Source of the DNA: Streptomyces sp. NBC_01591
GTDB lineage: Bacteria; Actinomycetota; Actinomycetes; Streptomycetales; Streptomycetaceae
Assembly: GCF_035918155.1 (NCBI RefSeq)
Contig: NZ_CP109327.1
Coordinates: forward strand, 7,564,001 to 7,628,000
Direction of reading: 5' to 3'
DNA length: 64,000 nt
Shown here: positions 8,409-16,657 of the stretch, in pieces
Layout of the letters: each line of letters opens with the position of its first letter
Numbering within the stretch: position 1 is the first letter of the stretch
Notes under the pieces: generated by a model
Seen by the model: the letters and a program-made list of their open reading frames with translations, nothing else
The model's database searches: none
What the model was told of the DNA's origin: nothing
Position numbers and translations under genes: made by a program

Positions 8409-8464
8409 CGGCTCTGGGTCGCTGGTTTCGAGGCTCACGGAAACCACAAGGAGGTGGTCCGGAC

Positions 8465-9481
8465 ATGACGAGCATCAAGGACGTCGCGGCACAGGCGGGA
8501 GTCTCCGTCGCCACGGTCTCCCGTGTTCTCAACAGTCATCCCTCCGTCAGCCCGGACGCGCGGACACGAGTCCTCGCCGCCGTCGACGCCCTCGGCTACC
8601 GGCCCAACGCCGTCGCCCGTTCGCTGCGCACCGATCAGACGCGCACCCTCGGCCTGGTCATCAGTGATGTGCTCAATCCGTACTTCACCGAACTGGCCCG
8701 CTTTGTCGAGGAGGAGGCCCGCGCCCTCGGCTACAGCGTCATCATCGGCAACGCCGACGAACGGCCGGAGCTGCAGGACCACCACGTCCGCACGCTCCTC
8801 GACCGAAGGATCGACGGGCTTCTCGTCTCTCCCGCGGACGGCGACTCCCCGCTGATGGCGGATGTGGCACGCGGCGGTACCCCGATGGTCTTCGTGGACC
8901 GCTGGATGCCCGGTGTCGACGTCCCCGTCGTACGCGCCGACGGCCGCCACGCGATCCGGGACCTGGTCGCCCATCTGCACGCGCTGGGCCGCCGCAGGCT
9001 CGCCATCATCGCCGGCCCCGCGGCCACCACCACGGGCAACGAGCGCGTCGAGGCCTTCCGCGAGGCACTGCGTGCATACGAACTCGCCCTGCCCGACGTC
9101 TACATCGGCCAGGGCGACTTCCAGGCGGACAGCGGCCGACGCGTCACCGAGCGCTTCCTCGCACTGCCCGAGCCGCCCGAGGTCGTCTTCGCCGCCGACA
9201 ACCTGATGGCGCTCGGCGCGCTGGACGCCATCCGTGCGGCCGGCCTGCGTGTCCCGCAGGACATCGGGCTCGCCGCCTTCGACGACATACCGTGGTTCGT
9301 CCACACCGACCCGCCGATCACGGCGATCGCCCAGCCGACCGGCGAACTCGGCCGCGCCGCCGTCCGCGCACTGGTCGACATCGTCGAGGGCCGGTCGCCG
9401 CAGTCCGTCACCCTTCCCGCCCGCCTCGTCGTACGCCGTTCCTGCGGCGAGCCCGCTTCGGACCAGAGGAGCAACTTGTGA
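8465..9481 (+). CDS. rbsR: LacI-family transcriptional regulator of the ribose operon
   Basis: A 338-residue repressor. Residues 1-50 form the LacI helix-turn-helix and hinge ('TSIKDVAAQAGVSVATVSRV', then 'LGYRPNAVARSLRT'). Residues about 60-330 are a periplasmic-binding-protein-like ligand domain ('LGLVISDVLNPYFTEL', 'AAFDDIPW', 'TAIAQPTGELGR'). It lies directly upstream of the ribose transport and kinase genes, so D-ribose or a phosphorylated derivative is the likely inducer. The ABC gene start overlaps its stop by 4 bp. The ATG follows an AAGGAGGT ribosome site. The tandem operator upstream suggests self-repression. Confidence 0.88.
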   Translation: MTSIKDVAAQAGVSVATVSRVLNSHPSVSPDARTRVLAAVDALGYRPNAVARSLRTDQTRTLGLVISDVLNPYFTELARFVEEEARALGYSVIIGNADERPELQDHHVRTLLDRRIDGLLVSPADGDSPLMADVARGGTPMVFVDRWMPGVDVPVVRADGRHAIRDLVAHLHALGRRRLAIIAGPAATTTGNERVEAFREALRAYELALPDVYIGQGDFQADSGRRVTERFLALPEPPEVVFAADNLMALGALDAIRAAGLRVPQDIGLAAFDDIPWFVHTDPPITAIAQPTGELGRAAVRALVDIVEGRSPQSVTLPARLVVRRSCGEPASDQRSNL

Positions 9482-11052
9482 GCAATCCGGACGAGTTGCT
9501 GCGCATCGAAGACGTACGCAAGACCTTCCCCGGCGTGGTCGCGCTGGACAGTGTGGACTTCGACCTGCGCAGTGGTGAAGTACATGTCCTGCTCGGCGAG
9601 AACGGAGCGGGCAAGAGCACACTCATCAAAATGCTCTCCGGCGCCTACCGCCCGGACAGCGGCCGGATCTTCGCCCAGGGGTGCGAGGTACGGATCCACA
9701 GCGCACAGGACGCCGAACGGCTCGGAATCGCCACGATCTACCAGGAGTTCAACCTGGTACCCGATCTCACGGTCGCCGAGAACATCTTCCTCGGCCGGCA
9801 GCCGCGCCGCTTCGGGATGATCGACCGGCGTCGCATGGAGGCGGACGCCGAGGTGCTCCTGCACCGCGTCGGCCTGCACGTCTCGCCGAAGGCCAAGGTC
9901 CGTGAACTGGGCATCGCCCGACTGCAGATGGTGGAGATCGCCAAGGCGCTCAGCCTGGACGCACGCGTCCTGATCATGGACGAGCCGACCGCGGTGCTCA
10001 CCTCGGATGAGGTCGACAAGCTCTTCCGGATCGTGCGGCAGCTGCGTCAGGACGGGGTCGGGGTCGTCTTCATCACCCACCACCTCGAAGAGATCGCGGC
10101 ACTCGGTGACCGGGTCACGGTACTGCGCGACGGCCGGAGCATCGACCAGGTGCCTGCCTCGACCCCCGAGGCGGAGCTCGTACAGCTGATGGTGGGACGC
10201 AGCATCGACCAGCAGTACCCCCGTGAACGCCCCGAAACCGGGAGCCCGTTGCTGTCCGTGCGCGGACTGACCCGCAACGGCGTCTTCCACGACATCAGCT
10301 TCGAGGTGCGGGCCGGAGAGGTGGTCGGTCTCGCCGGTCTCGTCGGCGCGGGCCGCACCGAGGTCGCCCGCGCCGTCTTCGGTGCCGACCCCTACGACGG
10401 CGGCACCGTCGACGTGCTCGGCGAGCGGCTGGCCAAGCATGACGTCACTGCCGCGATGGGCGCCGGAATCGGCCTCGTGCCCGAGGACCGCAAGGGGCAG
10501 GGCCTGGTGCTCGACGCCTCGGTGCAGGAGAACCTCGGCCTGGTCACCCTGCGCTCGGCGAGCCGCTCCGGGCTGGTGGACCTCAAGGGGCAGCGCCTGG
10601 CCGCCGCCCGGATCGCCGAACAGCTCGGCGTACGGATGGCGGGTCTCGGTCAGCACGTCCGTACGCTCTCCGGTGGCAACCAGCAGAAGGTCGTCATCGG
10701 CAAGTGGCTGCTCGCCGACACCAGAGTGCTGATCCTCGACGAACCGACCCGCGGTATCGACGTCGGCGCCAAGGTCGAGATCTACCAGCTCATCAACGAA
10801 CTGACAGCATCGGGCCACGCGGTTCTGATGATCTCCAGCGATCTGCCCGAAGTCCTCGGCATGAGCGACCGGGTGCTGGTCATGTCCCAGGGCCGGATCG
10901 CCGGAGAGCTCCCCGCGCACGAAGCAACCCAGGACGCCGTAATGGCCCTCGCCGTGAGCGCGGCCCCCACAACACCTTCCGCAGCATCGCCCACAACAAC
11001 TACGGCAGCAGATCCGACTGTGAACGAAGAGGAGAGCCCCCGTGGCCACTGA
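9478..11052 (+). CDS. rbsA: ribose ABC transporter ATP-binding protein
   Basis: A 524-residue sugar ABC ATPase with two nucleotide-binding domains. The first has Walker A 'GENGAGKSTLIKML' (about residue 40), a signature-like region and Walker B 'LIMDEPTAVL'. The second keeps 'LSGGNQQKVVIGKWL' and 'LILDEPTRGIDVG', but its Walker A position reads 'GLVGAGRTEVARAVFG', as is normal for RbsA/MglA. GTG start overlaps the regulator stop (GTGA). It powers ribose import with the fused permease encoded next. The 3' end overlaps the next start by 11 bp. The C-terminal tail is Ala/Thr-rich. Confidence 0.92.
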   Translation: MSNPDELLRIEDVRKTFPGVVALDSVDFDLRSGEVHVLLGENGAGKSTLIKMLSGAYRPDSGRIFAQGCEVRIHSAQDAERLGIATIYQEFNLVPDLTVAENIFLGRQPRRFGMIDRRRMEADAEVLLHRVGLHVSPKAKVRELGIARLQMVEIAKALSLDARVLIMDEPTAVLTSDEVDKLFRIVRQLRQDGVGVVFITHHLEEIAALGDRVTVLRDGRSIDQVPASTPEAELVQLMVGRSIDQQYPRERPETGSPLLSVRGLTRNGVFHDISFEVRAGEVVGLAGLVGAGRTEVARAVFGADPYDGGTVDVLGERLAKHDVTAAMGAGIGLVPEDRKGQGLVLDASVQENLGLVTLRSASRSGLVDLKGQRLAAARIAEQLGVRMAGLGQHVRTLSGGNQQKVVIGKWLLADTRVLILDEPTRGIDVGAKVEIYQLINELTASGHAVLMISSDLPEVLGMSDRVLVMSQGRIAGELPAHEATQDAVMALAVSAAPTTPSAASPTTTTAADPTVNEEESPRGH

Positions 11053-13015
11053 CACGCTCAAGAGCAATACGGGCGCCAGTGGCGCCGCAGGGCGCACGGT
11101 CCGCCGGCTCCTGCTCGACAACGGCGCCCTGAGCGCCCTGGTCGTACTGCTGGTGGCGATGTCGCTGCTCTCCGGCGACTTCCTGACCACCCAGAACCTG
11201 CTGAACGTCGGTGTACAGGCCGCCGTCACCGCGATCCTCGCGTTCGGTGTCACCTTCGTCATCGTCTCGGCGGGCATCGACCTGTCCGTCGGCTCGGTGG
11301 CCGCGCTCTCCGCGACGGTCCTCGCCTGGTCGGCAACCTCCGAAGGGCTGCCGGTCTGGCTGGCGCTCGTCCTCGCCATCGCCACCGGCATCGCCTGCGG
11401 CTTCGTCAACGGGGCCCTCGTCTCGTACGGCAAACTGCCGCCGTTCATCGCGACCCTGGCGATGCTCTCCATCGCGCGAGGCCTGTCCCTGGTCATCTCC
11501 CAGGGGAAGCCGATCGACTTCCCCGGCTCGGTCTCCGTGCTCGGCGACACGCTCGGCGGCTGGCTGCCCGTGCCGGTCCTCGTGATGGTCGTGATGGGAC
11601 TGATCGCGGCGCTGATCCTGGCCCGCACCTACATCGGCCGTTCGATGTACGCCATCGGCGGCAACGAGGAGGCGGCCCGGCTCTCCGGACTGCGGGTCAA
11701 GCGGCAGAAGCTGGCCATCTACGCCCTCTCCGGGCTCTTCGCCGCGGTCGCGGGCATCGTCCTCGCGTCCCGGCTGACCTCCGCGCAGCCGCAGGCCGCG
11801 CAGGGGTACGAGCTCGACGCGATCGCCGCGGTCGTCATCGGCGGCGCCAGCCTCGCCGGCGGTGTCGGCAAGGCGTCCGGCACGCTGATCGGCGCGCTCA
11901 TCCTCGCCGTGCTGCGCAACGGGCTGAACCTCCTCTCCGTGTCCGCCTTCTGGCAGCAGGTCGTCATCGGTGTCGTCATCGCCCTCGCGGTGCTGCTGGA
12001 CACCCTCCGCCGCAAGGCCGGTTCCGGAGCCGCCACACCGGGCGGTTCGTCCGCCGCACCGGGCTCGCCAGGATCCGGCCGCAAGGGAGCGGGAGCGGTC
12101 AAGTTCGGAATCGCCGCACTGTGCGTGGCCGTCGTCGTGGGCGCGGTGTCCTACTTCAACTCCGGCTCCTCCGGCGGCAACACCAAGGTGGGCATGTCGC
12201 TCTCCACGCTCAACAACCCCTTCTTCGTGCAGATGAAGGCGGGCGCGCAGGCGGAAGCGAAGACGGCCGGGGTCGACCTCACCGTCACCGACGCGCAGAA
12301 CGACGCCTCGCAGCAGGCCAACCAGCTCCAGAACTTCACGAGTTCGGGCGTGAAGTCGATCATCGTCAACCCGGTGGACTCGGATGCGGCGGGCCCCGCC
12401 GTCCGCGGCGCCAACAAGGCGGACATCCCGGTGATCGCCGCCGACCGGGGCGTCAACAAGGCACAGACCGCCACGCTCGTGGCGTCCGACAACGTCGCCG
12501 GTGGCCGGCTCGCGGCCAAGGCACTGGCCGACAGGCTCGGGGGCAAGGGCAGCATCGTCATTCTGCAGGGGACGGCCGGCACTTCGGCCAGTCGCGAGCG
12601 CGGCGCGGGCTTCGCCGAGGGCCTCAAGGCGTACCCGGGAATCAAGGTCGTGGCCAAGCAGCCGGCGGACTTCGACCGTACGAAGGGCCTGGACGTCATG
12701 ACCAACCTGCTCCAGTCCCACCCCGGCATCACCGGTGTCTTCGCCGAGAACGACGAGATGGCGCTCGGTGCGGTCAGGGCACTCGGCAGCAAGGCGGGCA
12801 AGTCGGTGTCCGTCGTCGGATTCGACGGAACCCCGGACGGCCTGAAGGCGGTCGAAGCGGGCACGCTCTACGCGTCCGTGGCCCAGCAGCCGAAGGAGCT
12901 GGGAAAGATCGCCGTGCAGAACGCGGTGAAGGCCGCAGAGGGCAAGAAGGTCGACAGCATGGTGAAGGTGCCGGTCAAGGTCGTCACCAAGAACAACGTC
13001 GCCGACTTCTCCTGA
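11042..13015 (+). CDS. ribose ABC permease fused to substrate-binding domain (RbsC-RbsB)
   Basis: A 657-residue fusion. Residues about 1-330 are an RbsC-type permease with 8-10 membrane segments and the motif 'GIDLSVGSVAALSA'. After a Gly/Ser/Ala-rich linker (about 330-350) and one further hydrophobic segment, residues about 375-657 are an RbsB-type sugar-binding domain ('VGMSLSTLNNPFFVQMKAG', 'GVFAENDEMALGAV', 'VVGFDGTPDGLKAVEAG'). In most bacteria these are two genes. The extra membrane segment would tether the binding domain to the outer face of the membrane. The start overlaps rbsA. I see no frameshift, so the fusion is real in this sequence. Confidence 0.9.
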   Translation: MATDTLKSNTGASGAAGRTVRRLLLDNGALSALVVLLVAMSLLSGDFLTTQNLLNVGVQAAVTAILAFGVTFVIVSAGIDLSVGSVAALSATVLAWSATSEGLPVWLALVLAIATGIACGFVNGALVSYGKLPPFIATLAMLSIARGLSLVISQGKPIDFPGSVSVLGDTLGGWLPVPVLVMVVMGLIAALILARTYIGRSMYAIGGNEEAARLSGLRVKRQKLAIYALSGLFAAVAGIVLASRLTSAQPQAAQGYELDAIAAVVIGGASLAGGVGKASGTLIGALILAVLRNGLNLLSVSAFWQQVVIGVVIALAVLLDTLRRKAGSGAATPGGSSAAPGSPGSGRKGAGAVKFGIAALCVAVVVGAVSYFNSGSSGGNTKVGMSLSTLNNPFFVQMKAGAQAEAKTAGVDLTVTDAQNDASQQANQLQNFTSSGVKSIIVNPVDSDAAGPAVRGANKADIPVIAADRGVNKAQTATLVASDNVAGGRLAAKALADRLGGKGSIVILQGTAGTSASRERGAGFAEGLKAYPGIKVVAKQPADFDRTKGLDVMTNLLQSHPGITGVFAENDEMALGAVRALGSKAGKSVSVVGFDGTPDGLKAVEAGTLYASVAQQPKELGKIAVQNAVKAAEGKKVDSMVKVPVKVVTKNNVADFS

Positions 13016-13059
13016 ACAGCGCCCCCTCGCGCAGCGTCCGACCTCGGAAAGCAGGAACA

Positions 13060-14016
13060 ATGCACCTCAACGACCACGACCGGTACGACCTGCTGGTCGT
13101 AGGCTCCGCCAACGCCGACCTGGTCGTCGGCGTCCAACGCCGCCCCGTACCCGGTGAGACCGTGCTCGGCTCCGATCTGGCCGTCCACCCGGGCGGCAAG
13201 GGCGGAAACCAGGCAGTCGCCGCCGCCCGCCTCGGGGCCCGCACGGCACTGCTGGCCCGGGTCGGTGACGACGCCCATGGCCGCCTGCTGCTGGAATCAC
13301 AACGAGAGGCGGGCGTCGACACCACCGGCGTCCTCGTGGGCGGGGCCCCTACCGGCGTCGCGCTGATCACCGTGGACCCCTCGGGTGACAACAGCATCGT
13401 GGTGTCGCCGGGGGCCAACGCCCGCCTCACCCCGGAGGACATCCGGGCGGCCGGCCCGCTGTTCGGTGCGGCCCGGGTCGTCTCCGTACAGCTGGAGATT
13501 CCGCTGGAGACGGTCGCCGAGGTGGCCGGTGCGATGTCACCCGGTACCCGGCTGGTGCTGAACCCGTCCCCGCCCGCGCCCCTGCCCGACCACGTGCTGG
13601 CTGCCTGCGACCCGCTGGTGGTCAACGAGCACGAAGCGCGCTACATGCTGGGCGAAGCCGCAGGCACCACGCCCCAGGAGTGGGCGCGAGCACTGCTCGG
13701 ACTCGGTCCGCGGTCGGTCGTGGTCACGCTGGGGGCAGCCGGAGCGCTCGTCGCGGACGGCCGCACGGGCGATGTCGTACCCGTACCGAGCCTCAGGGTC
13801 GAAGCCGTGGACACGACCGGGGCGGGCGATGCCTTCACGGCCGCCCTGGCCTGGCGGCTCGGCCTGGGCGAAGAGCTCACGGATGCGGCCGCGTTCGCCG
13901 TGAGGGTGGGGGCGGCAGCCGTCACCAGGCAGGGCGCGCAGGCGTCCTTCCCCACGGCGGATGAAGTCCCGGCCGCAGAGGTAGTCGCGACCGCAGAGGA
14001 AGTCCCGGCCCCGTGA
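13060..14016 (+). CDS. rbsK: ribokinase
   Basis: A 318-residue PfkB-family kinase that phosphorylates D-ribose to ribose 5-phosphate in the cytoplasm. Both family signatures are present: the N-terminal 'GGKGGNQAVAAARLGA' and the C-terminal 'DTTGAGDAFTAALAW' with the catalytic Asp. The conserved start 'VVGSANADLV' is clear. It follows the permease fusion by 44 bp with GCAGGAA before the ATG. The C-terminus has an Ala/Glu/Val-rich extension of about 20 residues beyond the usual end. Its stop overlaps the rbsD start. Confidence 0.93.
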   Translation: MHLNDHDRYDLLVVGSANADLVVGVQRRPVPGETVLGSDLAVHPGGKGGNQAVAAARLGARTALLARVGDDAHGRLLLESQREAGVDTTGVLVGGAPTGVALITVDPSGDNSIVVSPGANARLTPEDIRAAGPLFGAARVVSVQLEIPLETVAEVAGAMSPGTRLVLNPSPPAPLPDHVLAACDPLVVNEHEARYMLGEAAGTTPQEWARALLGLGPRSVVVTLGAAGALVADGRTGDVVPVPSLRVEAVDTTGAGDAFTAALAWRLGLGEELTDAAAFAVRVGAAAVTRQGAQASFPTADEVPAAEVVATAEEVPAP

Positions 14017-14402
14017 AGAAGGCAGGAATTCTCAACCGCCACCTCGCCGGGGCCCTGGCCGAACTGGGCCACGGCGACGGAGTGCTGATCTGCGACGTGG
14101 GCATGCCCATCCCGGCCGGCCCCCGCGTCGTCGACCTGGCCTTCCGCGCCGGCGTCCCGTCGTTCGCCGAGGTGCTCGACGGCCTGCTCGACGAACTCGT
14201 GGTGGAGGGTGCGACAGCAGCATACGAGATCACGGAGGCCAACGCGGAGGCCGCGCATCTCCTGGACGACCGTCTCCCCGGACTCGTCCACGTACCCCAC
14301 GACGAGCTCAAGGCACTCTCGGCGGGAGCCCGGCTGGTGGTACGGACGGGGGAGGCGAGGCCGTACGCGAACGTGCTCCTGCGGTGCGGGGTCTTTTTCT
14401 GA
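14013..14402 (+). CDS. rbsD: D-ribose pyranase
   Basis: A 129-residue RbsD/FucU family protein that interconverts the beta-pyran and beta-furan forms of ribose before phosphorylation. Recognisable blocks are 'KKAGILNRHLAGALAELGHGD', with the catalytic-type His, 'DVGMPIPAG', 'VDLAFRAGVPSF' and the C-terminal 'GEARPYANVLLRCGV'. GTG start overlaps the rbsK stop by 4 bp. It is the last gene of the operon. The final 60 bases are repeated in diverged form about 300 bp downstream (14645-14704). Length is normal. Confidence 0.92.
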   Translation: MKKAGILNRHLAGALAELGHGDGVLICDVGMPIPAGPRVVDLAFRAGVPSFAEVLDGLLDELVVEGATAAYEITEANAEAAHLLDDRLPGLVHVPHDELKALSAGARLVVRTGEARPYANVLLRCGVFF

Positions 14403-14417
14403 TTGCCCGAGCTGCCC

Positions 14418-14546
14418 TCAGAACGATGAAACCAGTTTCTGACCGACGATTTCTTCGTCGGTCACCTCTCCACCGTTCTGCTCCAGATAGAAGTCGCGGA
14501 ATGATTCGGGCAGCGAACACCGAAACTGTTCCTCGAAATCCTTCAG
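14418..14546 (-). pseudogene. SMI1/KNR4 (SUKH)-like fragment
   Basis: On the minus strand 42 codons end in a stop and read 'LKDFEEQFRCSLPESFRDFY' followed by 'LEQNGGEV'. This resembles the core of SMI1/KNR4 domains ('LP..Y..F....NGG'), common in contact-toxin immunity proteins. It has no start of its own and overlaps the stop of the sortase scrap in another frame. Local GC is lower than in the neighbours. Best seen as a displaced fragment. Confidence 0.5.
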
Positions 14547-14643
14547 CTCCGGTTCGCGTAGACGATGAGATTGTCCACCGGGTGGCCCTGGGCATCGAAG
14601 GCGCCGTCGCAGGTGATGAGGCGCAGGGTGCGTGCGTCGGTGG
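14543..14643 (-). pseudogene. class F sortase C-terminal fragment (duplicate)
   Basis: About 100 bases are nearly identical to the 3' end of the intact sortase gene at 33241-33345, including the catalytic Cys block 'LRLITCDGAF', the Arg block 'NLIVYANRS' and the stop. Only scattered single-base differences are seen. The rest of the gene is missing. High identity implies a recent duplication or conversion from the 33-kb locus or from a relative. Confidence 0.85.
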
Positions 14644-14644
14644 C

Positions 14645-14704
14645 GCGGACGGGGGAGGCACGGCCGTACGCGAAGGTGCTGCTGCGGTGCGGGTCTTCTT
14701 CTGA
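14645..14704 (+). pseudogene. second copy of the rbsD 3' end
   Basis: These 60 bases align with the last 60 bases of rbsD (14343-14402) with a few substitutions and one lost base in the G-run. They still read 'RTGEARPYAKVLLRCG' then a shifted end and TGA. It adjoins the sortase scrap directly. It looks like the remnant of a diverged rbsD copy or of a duplication around an insertion. Confidence 0.75.
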
Positions 14705-14792
14705 CGAGAACAGCCGGCGAAGGAACGGACGATCAGTAACGCACGGCCGAGGTCGCTTTGGGGCGGGCGTGACGTAGCGTTGACCTTTTGGC

Positions 14793-14847
14793 GGTGCTCG
14801 AAGGAGCACCGCGAGGCACCGTTGTGCCCCCATCAGCTGTGGGGCAC
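14793..14847 (+). promoter_or_regulatory. two hairpins in the leader of the ATP-grasp pair
   Basis: Hairpin 1 pairs 14793-14799 with 14804-14810 (7 bp, loop GAAG). Hairpin 2 pairs 14824-14830 with 14841-14847 (7 bp, ten-base loop). Both are perfect. The second ends only 14 bases before the ATG at 14862 and just ahead of the purine-rich ribosome site. They could end upstream transcription or control translation of the ATP-grasp genes. Confidence 0.5.
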
Positions 14848-14861
14848 CGAGGGGTTTTGGG

Positions 14862-15821
14862 ATGAAGCTCTGCTTCCTCGTCGAAGAGCTGTACCGGCAT
14901 GACGGCATGCCGCTCGACGTCGTCCGGCAACTGACGTCGTGGGGACACCAGGTGGACGTGGTGCGCCCTGGCGGCTCACTCCTGCGGATATCGGAGGAGG
15001 TGCGGGCGGGGACCCACGACGCCTGGGTACTCAAGACCGTGTCCGGCGGCCCCGGGCTCACCCTGCTGGAGGCCGCGGCGTCGGTGGGCCTGACCACGGT
15101 GAACGACGCGCGGTCGATCCGCGCGGTCCGCGACAAGGTCCTCACCTCGGTCATCGCGCGACAGCACAGGCTGCCGGTCCCGGTGACCTATTCGGCACCG
15201 AGGGCCACGCTCTTCGCGGACGTGCCCGAGGAGCTCTTCCCCCTGGTGGTCAAGCCCGCCGACGGCAGCTCGGGGCGCGGGGTGCGGCTCGTGTCGGCCC
15301 CCGGGCGGCTGGCTGAGGCGGAGCAGGCGGACGAGGGCCAGCTCATCGCACAGCCCTACGTGTCCAATCCGGGCTTCGACCTGAAGGTCTACTGCCTCGC
15401 CGGCGAGTTCCACGCAACCGTGCGCCGCTCCCCGCTCCACCCGGACGCGTCGGTCGACGCGCGGGCCGTCCCCCTGCCCGCCGAGGTGGCCGCGGTGGCG
15501 GCGAAGGTGGGAGCGGTCTTCGGCCTCGATCTGTACGGCATCGACGTGGTGCTCGGCCCGGACGGCCCCGTGATCGTCGACATCAACGACTTCCCGAGCT
15601 TCCGCCAGGTCCCGGACGCCGCGTCCCGGTTGGCCGGAGCCGTCCTTGAGTTGGCCAGGACCGGCGGCGCGGACCGGAAGGGCGCGTTCGCCCCTGCCCC
15701 GCGCATTCCCATGCAGCCGGAGATCTCGCATGGGCGGCCCCATCCGCACCCCGCCGCCGGCCTCGGCCCCGGGACCGGAGCGGGGATGGTGGCAGCCGTG
15801 CCGGAAGGCGCGCAGATATGA
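14862..15821 (+). CDS. ATP-grasp ligase-like protein 1
   Basis: A 319-residue RimK-like ATP-grasp protein. Residues about 1-100 form a pre-ATP-grasp domain ('KLCFLVEELY'), followed by the ATP-binding part 'FPLVVKPADGSSGRGVRLV' and the C-terminal metal-binding block 'DLYGIDVVLGPDGPVIVDIN', where D and N ligate Mg. Such enzymes join a carboxylate to an amine or thiol through an acyl phosphate. The substrate is unknown. The C-terminal 40 residues are Pro/Gly/His-rich and probably disordered. The next gene starts on its stop codon, so the two products are made together. No short precursor peptide gene was found nearby. Confidence 0.8.
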   Translation: MKLCFLVEELYRHDGMPLDVVRQLTSWGHQVDVVRPGGSLLRISEEVRAGTHDAWVLKTVSGGPGLTLLEAAASVGLTTVNDARSIRAVRDKVLTSVIARQHRLPVPVTYSAPRATLFADVPEELFPLVVKPADGSSGRGVRLVSAPGRLAEAEQADEGQLIAQPYVSNPGFDLKVYCLAGEFHATVRRSPLHPDASVDARAVPLPAEVAAVAAKVGAVFGLDLYGIDVVLGPDGPVIVDINDFPSFRQVPDAASRLAGAVLELARTGGADRKGAFAPAPRIPMQPEISHGRPHPHPAAGLGPGTGAGMVAAVPEGAQI

Positions 15822-16657
15822 GGGTCTGTGTCCTGACCGACAAGCCGGATCATCCGCTGCTCGCCGCGGCCGCCTCCGCGCTGACCGAGGCGAAACACCG
15901 GGTGACGTTCCTGAACCCGGACACCGGAACCGGATCCCCGTCGCAACTGGTGGCCCCGGACGATCTCGCCGATGTCTACCTCCTCAAGGCCCACACCCCC
16001 CGGGCACTCGCGCTGGCCCGTTTCCTCGAAGGGCTCGGCGCCCGGACGGTGAACTCCGCTGCCGCGACCGGGCTGTGCCAGGACAGAAGCCGGATCGCCG
16101 CCGTGGCGGAAGGCGCCGGTCTGCCGATGCCCCGGACACGGACCCTGGACACACTGTCCGAAGTCCTCCACGGAGCGGAGCTGCCGGAGAGCGGCTATCC
16201 GCTCATGGTCAAGAGCCGCCACAGCCGCCGCGCGGACCTGGTCGCCCGCGTGGACGGCCCGGCCGGGCTCCGGGCCCTTGCGGCAGAGTGGTCCGACGAG
16301 CCCGTCGTGCTGCAGGAGTTCGTCGCGAACAGCGGCTGGGACCACAAGCTCTGGGTGATCGCGGGAGAGGTATTCGCGGGCGTGCGCCCCGCACCGGTGG
16401 GCGCACCGCCGGACGGAGCGCGGTCCACGCCGCTGGTCCGCGACCTGCCGCGGACCTGGACCCGTCTCGCCCTGCGCACGGGAGACGTCTTCGGCCTGGA
16501 CGTCTACGGTGTCGACCTGCTGGACCGCGCGGGGGCGCCCGTCGTCGTCGACATCAACGCCTTCCCCGGCATCCGCGGCCCGAAAGGCGCCCCAGAGGCG
16601 CTGGCAGCCCTGGCACTGGGGCGCCCCCGCCCCGGCTCTCCCGCCTACGAGGCCTGA
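15818..16657 (+). CDS. ATP-grasp ligase-like protein 2
   Basis: A 279-residue ATP-grasp protein related to its neighbour: 'RVCVLTDKPDHPLL' start, 'YPLMVKSRHSRRADLVARV' in place of the glycine-rich loop, and 'DVYGVDLLDRAGAPVVVDIN' with the metal ligands. The loop lacks the Gly-rich SGRG seen in protein 1, so ATP use may be weaker or the pair may work as a heteromer with one active partner. ATGA overlap with protein 1. The 3' end overlaps the convergent helicase gene by 13 bp. Role unknown. Confidence 0.75.
   Translation: MRVCVLTDKPDHPLLAAAASALTEAKHRVTFLNPDTGTGSPSQLVAPDDLADVYLLKAHTPRALALARFLEGLGARTVNSAAATGLCQDRSRIAAVAEGAGLPMPRTRTLDTLSEVLHGAELPESGYPLMVKSRHSRRADLVARVDGPAGLRALAAEWSDEPVVLQEFVANSGWDHKLWVIAGEVFAGVRPAPVGAPPDGARSTPLVRDLPRTWTRLALRTGDVFGLDVYGVDLLDRAGAPVVVDINAFPGIRGPKGAPEALAALALGRPRPGSPAYEA

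Noticed and set aside
9100..13060. Long minus-strand open frames across the ribose operon
   Set aside because: They mirror rbsA and the permease fusion, which have clear family motifs and codon bias on the plus strand.
14700..14861. Possible precursor peptide gene for the ATP-grasp pair
   Set aside because: I looked for a short frame with a ribosome site and a core-like repeat before the first ATP-grasp gene and found none; the space is filled by hairpins.
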